Source of the DNA: Lutjanus erythropterus
Taxonomy: Eukaryota; Chordata; Actinopteri; Lutjaniformes; Lutjanidae
NCBI GenBank assembly: GCA_020091685.1
Contig: CM034591.1
Coordinates: 31,083,555 to 31,147,554 of the forward strand
Direction of reading: 5' to 3'
DNA length: 64,000 nt
Shown piece after piece: positions 58,188-64,000 of this stretch (positions within the stretch are counted from its first letter, which is position 1; each line of letters starts with the position of its first letter). Made by a program: the position numbers and the translations under genes. Under the pieces are notes generated by a model. The model saw nothing but the letters and a program-made list of their open reading frames with translations. It made no database searches and was not told the origin of the DNA.

Positions 58188-60624
58188 TTGTGACTGAAAG
58201 TACAGGTGTTGCAGACTCATCAATACTGAGTGGTAAAAAAAAAATTGTAAAAAAAATATGTGCGTTTTTACACCGCAACACAATTATTTTCTTGGATAAG
58301 ACCAGAAACAGAAGCTAGGTTGCAATTGCACAGCATGTTGCCTCAAAGGACAAAGAAAGAAACTGCGTTCTTGTGCTAGAAAGAGATCTACCCATGTATA
58401 TTCCTAGTGAGCCAAAATCAGTTGCTGATTGATGACTCTTAGAAAAACAGCTTTGAAGAAAGCAAAAACATATCAGAAAGCATCTTTTGGATCCCTGCAT
58501 GTCTATGTGCATGTGTACCTAGAAATAAGAGGGACTCACCATTGTCCTTGATGAGGACTCAAGGGTTTGCCAGAATGATGAGGGATGGAGGAGGAGGAGC
58601 AGGAGGAGGAGAGAAATGGCAGTAAAAACATGGCTGAGCACCTGCCCACAAAAGAGGGTTGCCAGCTAATAAAGCAACTCTACAGCTCGCTGCTGCCTCA
58701 TAAATCCTTCCCTCTCTGCTGTAGGCTTTACAGCGACACATCTCACTGTGTACAGAGATGTAAATGGAAGATTTGACTCATTTTTCAGAATTGTCTCTCT
58801 TAACTTTGCTTTGTAAAAGATTAACAGTGTAAATTTATGAGTTTCTTAAAATGCACAAATGAAGACTTTGCTACCACGCTTATACATTGATTTGATAGCA
58901 TGCTCACTGTAACAGTGCTCCAGCCTGACAAGACAATTTCCTCCTGATGATTTGTTAAATCTCTCATTCACAATTCACCAGAGCAAGTCACTACACTGAA
59001 TTAATGACTGCCGCACAAAATGGTCAGAGTTGCACACACCCTGCTCACCCATCCCAACCGGGCCTCCAGTGTGTAAAATTCAAAAACTAAAGTGCCTTCA
59101 AATGGTTGTTGGCAATGAAAATTAATGGCAGCTCACAACAATAAAGCCACGTTACACCATAAAAACTCCATTTTGGATTCACAGTACCTTCAGGGCCCAG
59201 TTTTTATGTAATTTTATCTTTGGGTCTGTGTCCTGGTCAGAATCTGAGCAGCTATTATGACGTGGAGCTGGTTGTTATAGAAAGTAAAAATCGAACATCA
59301 TCACGTTTCATTCTCCTCGGTGGCTAGTTTCAGGGCAAACTGAATATTTTTACAAGGCAGAGCAACAGAACAGCCTGCAGAATGAGTGTGCGTATGTACT
59401 AATCTAATATGTGTTTTTATTTGTTAAAAAGCTTTTACCCATGATTTCTATATTAGGACCCAAATGCTAGGCAGAAATGAAACATTTTGAATGTGTGGTT
59501 ACATCATGTGAGCCTAATATCATTTGACCCAAGTCATGTAGGATTTTAAAATACTTTTCAGCATTTTCCTGTAATTGCATGCCAGATGAATGGGGGTTTG
59601 ATAATACATTGAGACCCAGAGAGCTTAGACACTGACACAAAAGTCCTTTTATTAAACCATTCTACTCTGATGCTGCCCATCTATTACAACCTGCATAAAA
59701 CAAATGTAAGACATGTTTTTAAAGACCTCAAATGACATCGTGATATTAAAATGCAAAGACTGAACTCATCTTGAAAGGGTGTCTGTGCTTTTAGTATTAT
59801 TTTGTGTAGCTAATGGATGAAGCTGTGCAGTGATAACCTGTGCTAGTCTCACACAGACAAGATCCTCAGGCTGGCATTGCTAATTACATCAGAAGTTTGC
59901 AGATAATGTTTAAGTGTTATGGAAGATACAATTTAAAAAAAATTAGTATTATGGCAGCTCAGGCTCAGCTTTACATTGACTGACAATTGGTAGTTATGAG
60001 CAGCTGATCAAATGTAGGACTCATTGACAAATTACAATGCTGCACTTGTCTTTGCTCCTGCAGTGTTCTTGGGAGGAGGGAGTGGGCAGCAACAACTTAC
60101 CTCAACCAAAGACTGTATATCACATAGGAGTCCAAACTATTTTATATATCATTTATCGCTCATATTTGGATGTGCAGTTGTTGTACATTGCTCCTTTAAA
60201 TGTATGATTTATTTCTTATATGTAAATAATCACTAAGGAACACCATTTTCTAAATGAGATGATCCCAAATATGTCAAAAAATGATCTACAATCTTGCAAA
60301 AGTACCATAAATTGAATGATAATGGACCAAAAAAGGAGCAGGAACTCCAGGCTGAATTCCTGCAGATGAAGCCAGCAGTGTACAAGGTTAATTGCTGATT
60401 AACATGGACAACTATGATCCAATATAACATAGCTCTTTAGTATAATTGCACCACTAAACTGAAATGCCCTCATCTCACCATGTGAAGTGGGACTTGTCAA
60501 ATGCTGCAAATGAAGAAGCTGCTAATTTTGTTTAGTGAAATTAGAGTATGTGGCTTAAAATGACAAATGCAGCTACTGGCCACTAGCACATTTTAAATAA
60601 GAGCACTGATGTACTGTATTCAAA
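58188..60624. other. Non-coding DNA with candidate conserved blocks
   Basis: The blocks 58540-58780 and 58920-59230 are complex, repeat-free and less AT-rich than their flanks. The second includes 'gaattaatgactgccgcaca' and 'aatgaaaattaatggcagct'. They are candidates for conserved non-coding elements. No exon recognised elsewhere. Confidence 0.35.
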
Positions 60625-60895
60625 CAGGTTTGGGGAGTAACAGATTACATGTAACGGGATTATGTAATCTGGATACAAAAAAGGTAACTGTATTCCATTA
60701 TAGTTACAGATAAAGACATGATCAGAGTATAGATACATTTAGTAAAAACAATTTATCATCATGGCCCCGAGTGAAAAACTGTTTCACTCGGTAGAAATTT
60801 TGCCGTTTTTTTTTTCTTTAAATCAATCAGTCATTCAGTCAAAGGAATAGCTAGACAGACTAATAGACCTAACAACTAACATAAAACACTTCTAC

Positions 60896-61454
60896 AACAG
60901 CTGCAAAAATTGATGTATTATAAATGATTATTAAATTAATCAGCATCTATTTTAATAATCGATTAATTAGTCATTCTTTAATTTTTTGTCTGTGGGGGGA
61001 ACTTTGCCTTTATTTGATAGGGACAGCTGTGGATATGACAGGAAAGGGGGTATAGAGAGAGAGAGGGGATGACCCGCTGCAAATGGGCGGCAGGCGGGAG
61101 TTGAATCAGCAGCTGCTGCAGAGGACCAACAGCCTCAGTACAAGAGGGCAACTGAGCTCCAGGGACACCCCTAGTTGTTCTTTAATTTGGGAAAAAGAAA
61201 ATCCATATTCTCAGATTTCAGCTCCTTTAAATGTGAATATTTTCTGGTTTATTTCACTATCTGACATCAAACTGAAAGATTTTCAAGTTGTGGACAAAAC
61301 AAGTCATTTGAGGATGTCAAGCTGAGCTTTGCTCAACGTCTTTGCTCCACATTTTTCACCATTTGTTGACATTTCTTGGGCAAACAGCTAACTGATTAAT
61401 TGAGAAAATAATTAACAGGTTAATTGATGATGAAATTATTCATATGCAGCCCTA
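60896..61454. mobile_element. GGGCTGCAAC / ATTAATCG MITE nested in the hAT element
   Basis: The right end 'attattcatatgcagcccta' and left end 'cagctgcaaaaattgatg', with 'aataatcgattaattag' and 'ctgattaattgagaaaataa' inside, fit a very common teleost MITE. 'gtgaatattttctggtttat' and 'gtggacaaaacaagtcattt' are further body phrases I remember. A SINE splits it. Confidence 0.75.
60985..61177 (-). mobile_element. tRNA-derived SINE nested in the MITE
   Basis: On the minus strand it reads from 'ctggagctcagttgccctct' (A-box-like) through 'gctgattcaactcccgcctg' (B-box-like, decayed) and 'gcagcgggtcatcccctctc' to 'cctatcaaataaaggcaaag', the tail of a teleost SINE. An 11-bp direct repeat TTCTTTAATTT flanks it at 60974-60984 and 61178-61188, so its insertion into the MITE is well marked. 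Confidence 0.88.
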
Positions 61455-61628
61455 AAAACACAAGGCTAAACAATATCATCATAATTTATTTTGAGGAAAT
61501 CCAAAAGTAATAGAAAGTAATCACATTACATTCCTTTAATATTATGATGCTTGGTTACATTACTGACGACATTTTTAACAAGTAATTAGTAACTACAGTA
61601 CATTTTTAAAATAACCTTCCCAACCCTG

Positions 61629-63282
61629 TATTCAAGTACAGTTCCTCTACAAAATAGGCATTTCTCATATTTTTTCTTCTGGAGAAGAGTATCATTTAAA
61701 AAGTATAGCAGAATAAAACCAGAGATAAAAACCGCACCTGTCATCGCTTAGACTAATTTTACTCTTGCAGCGGAAACTAATTTTAGAGCATGAATGGGCA
61801 GTTTGTTCACACTGCAGTCCTTAAGAAACCATTTTACAGCATGTTTTCTGATATACTGTAATATCCTCTCAGATATTACATTGAGTTTTGTATCAATGAG
61901 CTGCTGAAGTCACGTTTGTCTCCTTTACATTCAAGAAATATGCATGTTTTCCACAGCAGATTACACAACACTGACTTTACACAGCACAGATCACATCTAT
62001 CCTAGATTAGCACTGCCTCAGGCATGATAAATGTACTAGTTTTACAGTTTCCTGTAAAACCACTGTTTGCAGATTTCTTGATCATCAGGTGGCACAGGCA
62101 GCTGTGAGTGGATGAGCTGAACAGAAGCCAGGACAATAACATTCACACATTAATAGTTCCTATGGGGGAAATGACTTGTGACAGCAGTAGAGGCCAGAGT
62201 ACACATACAGAATACAGAACAGCATGAATACAGACTAGGAGAGCAAGTAGTTTCAACAAAGGAATGTGTAATCAGTAAGACAGGCGTGGATGTACTGCTT
62301 CACCAAGTGAGGTGGTTTTGAGATCAAATAACATAGTGTATGTGTAGATATGTGCGCATGCGCAATTTAATCTGTTCACACACAAGGTAGAAGAAGCATA
62401 CATGCAGAAACTGATCCAAAATATTCACATAATATGCAGTAATGTAATGAAATATGCATATGCCATGAGAATGAATACAATAGTTCAGAGTCAAGTTCGG
62501 CTGGAGATTTATTCATGAAGCTTCCTATATGCAGTGTCAGCAAGTAGAAGTTCCCCGTAGAGAGTGAGTGACATTACCGTGTTACAACACCATAAGATTA
62601 AATAAACAATGATATAATTACTTTTTTTTTCAGTAAGAAGCAGAGAGCAGAGATGCACTCCCTAGATCCACCAGCTAATTTTAGATACAGTAGCTTTAAG
62701 ATTCAGGTTCAACATTCATTTGAGTTGGCTGGAAGTCACTGTACCACCTCAGTGATTTGAAAATTGTGCATTCAAGCACTGAGGCACCTGAGAGATCGTG
62801 AGTAGTTGGTAATGTGCCGTCCAAGTCCAACCATGTCAGAGATTAGAAGAGATTATAGTTGTTAACAACAGCCTCACTTTGACATTGTGAAAGCTATTTC
62901 ACAAGCAGTTCTGATGGATTTTCCTGGCCACCTAAAGGCAAGATCTGGCACTTTCCATGTGGATGCGATGGTTCCTCTGTTGCAAAATCTTAACTACAAG
63001 CTACTACCGCTTGGATTACTAATCTCCACCTCTGGTTGTCCACGAAGCGTTCTACATGAGTATATTTGTCACTTAATGCTATATATTGGCCAACAAAGTA
63101 ATAGCTATGAGTTAGTCTGGTGATACATGGCATCATGGGCATGGGCTTCATAAGCTTGCATGCAATGCATCCTGGTACATGTAGGCACTGCTCAGGAGCA
63201 GATGAACTCAGTTTTCTTGGTCAGTATTGCACACAGAGGAATTTACTGATTCAGCTGACTACATTTACCATCACCACAGACT
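61629..63282. other. Non-coding DNA, no gene seen
   Basis: No exon or known repeat recognised. The plus frame at 62887-63123 has no nameable domain. Confidence 0.5.
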
Positions 63283-63283
63283 G

Positions 63284-63921
63284 GGGTGACCAGATGAGAA
63301 TGGGTGAAATTCAGGATGGGGGAGTTGGGGGTGAGCTTGTTATGCCAGTAGGATTTAAATGTACAGAAAAATTTAGAGTAACATCAGACTGTAACTTGTC
63401 TTTCCAACAGCTAAGATTGTCATTAAACTGTAAAAGCTTACCAGTATGTTTTATAAAGATATTTTATCACCAATGCCTCCCACAGTGGCAGCTGCACTTT
63501 CCATCATCTGATTTAAAACAGGTCAGGTGACATCAACAATGAGTCATTTATGATAGCCTAAGCAGTGCCATGGACATAATGAGAACACATCAATAATGCT
63601 CACATTTGAAGAGACTTCCTTACAGCAGCAGCTTGTCGCTTGTGTTGCTGATATGTAATTAATTATTCATGACAATTAAGCAGCACTCGAAAATACACAA
63701 TACTTTCAGCGCAGCATTTTTCATTATTTCTGTCACCTCAGTATCCTCAGTGTTTTTGCCTTTCAAGTTTCCAGTTGTTTGTTCATATTATATTACAATA
63801 GTGGTTCATTATTTATTACAATAGTGGTTAATTTTCGTGACAAAAAGGACAGAATTCAGGATTTTGGATGACTCCTCGAAATTCAGGACAGTCTCAAATT
63901 TTTCAGGGCTACTGGCCACCT
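63284..63921. mobile_element. Possible repeat element with 'ggtgaccag' inverted ends
   Basis: The left side 'ggggtgaccagatgagaatg' with 'gaaattcagga' and the right side 'ttcagggctactggccacct' with 'gaaattcaggacagtc' resemble a teleost repeat ('gggtgaccag ... cccgaattt'). The ends are roughly inverted (GGTGACCAG against GGTGGCCAG). The 136-codon frame at 63120-63530 overlaps the left end and is not a known protein. The call is tentative. Confidence 0.3.
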
Positions 63922-64000
63922 TAACTGGTTAGGGTAGTGGTTAATGGTACTATGGCCTCTATATAATGTTAGAAACATGATGTCATTCAGGTTGTCTCAA
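63922..64000. other. Window edge, nothing recognised
   Basis: Short non-coding remainder. Confidence 0.5.

Larger units (their letters stand above)
60625..61628. mobile_element. Non-autonomous hAT element with 8-bp target duplication, host of nested insertions
   Basis: The left end CAGGTTTGGGGAGTAACAGA and right end AACCTTCCCAACCCTG are the CAGGGTTGGGGAGTAAC-type termini of a common teleost hAT family. The flanks TATTCAAA (60617-60624) and TATTCAAG (61629-61636) agree at 7 of 8. Inner end motifs 'gattacatgtaacgggatta' and 'aatcacattacattccttta' also fit. No transposase is present. Its middle is occupied by a second MITE, which itself holds a SINE. Confidence 0.9.

Noticed and set aside
63120-63530. 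136-codon plus-strand frame
   Set aside because: No family match that I know, mixed composition without domain pattern, and it overlaps the left end of a possible repeat element.

Overview
This window looks like teleost fish nuclear DNA, most likely from a percomorph (spiny-rayed) fish. The evidence is its dense set of short interspersed repeats that I recognise from teleost genomes: tRNA-derived SINEs, hAT-type MITEs with 8-bp target duplications, LINE 3' tails, a restriction-like-endonuclease LINE relic, long CA/GT and AT microsatellites, and low GC throughout. I recognise no host protein-coding exon, tRNA or rRNA gene. Every open frame is short (140 codons at most), matches no family I know, and often lies in low-complexity sequence. 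The window is therefore best read as intergenic or deep intronic sequence of a gene-poor region.

Layout. 0-6.3 kb: a broken REL-endonuclease LINE fragment (minus strand), a non-autonomous hAT element beside it, a dispersed repeat, a LINE 3' tail and a hAT MITE with a recognisable 8-bp duplication (5575-6295). 6.3-17.4 kb: mostly unannotated AT-rich DNA with a long GT tract, a well-preserved tRNA-type SINE with a perfect 12-bp target duplication (12416-12736) and small repeat relics. 17.4-24.5 kb: one copy of an AGGTCA-rich repeat, a repeat with inverted arms, and two further dispersed repeats. 24.5-37.6 kb: the longest repeat-poor stretch, with several blocks whose composition suggests conserved non-coding DNA, then repeat relics at 32.7-34.0 kb.

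37.6-44.4 kb is the most structured part: three diverged tandem ~140-bp units, then a mosaic in which one hAT MITE family and a 0.4-0.9 kb promoter-like segment were duplicated in tandem, modified by a small inversion, a GC-rich insert and simple-repeat expansion. 44.4-64 kb: a hAT MITE abutting a compound microsatellite (47281-48147), the second AGGTCA-rich repeat in the opposite orientation to the first (49905-50660), a short-TIR MITE (57796-58187), and a three-level nest of SINE in MITE in hAT (60625-61628).

No operon-like or pathway-level gene cooperation can be inferred. What the window offers is transposon history and possible regulatory sequence. Family names rest on remembered consensus sequences and visible termini, not on a database search; duplications, terminal repeats and target-site duplications were read directly from the sequence.
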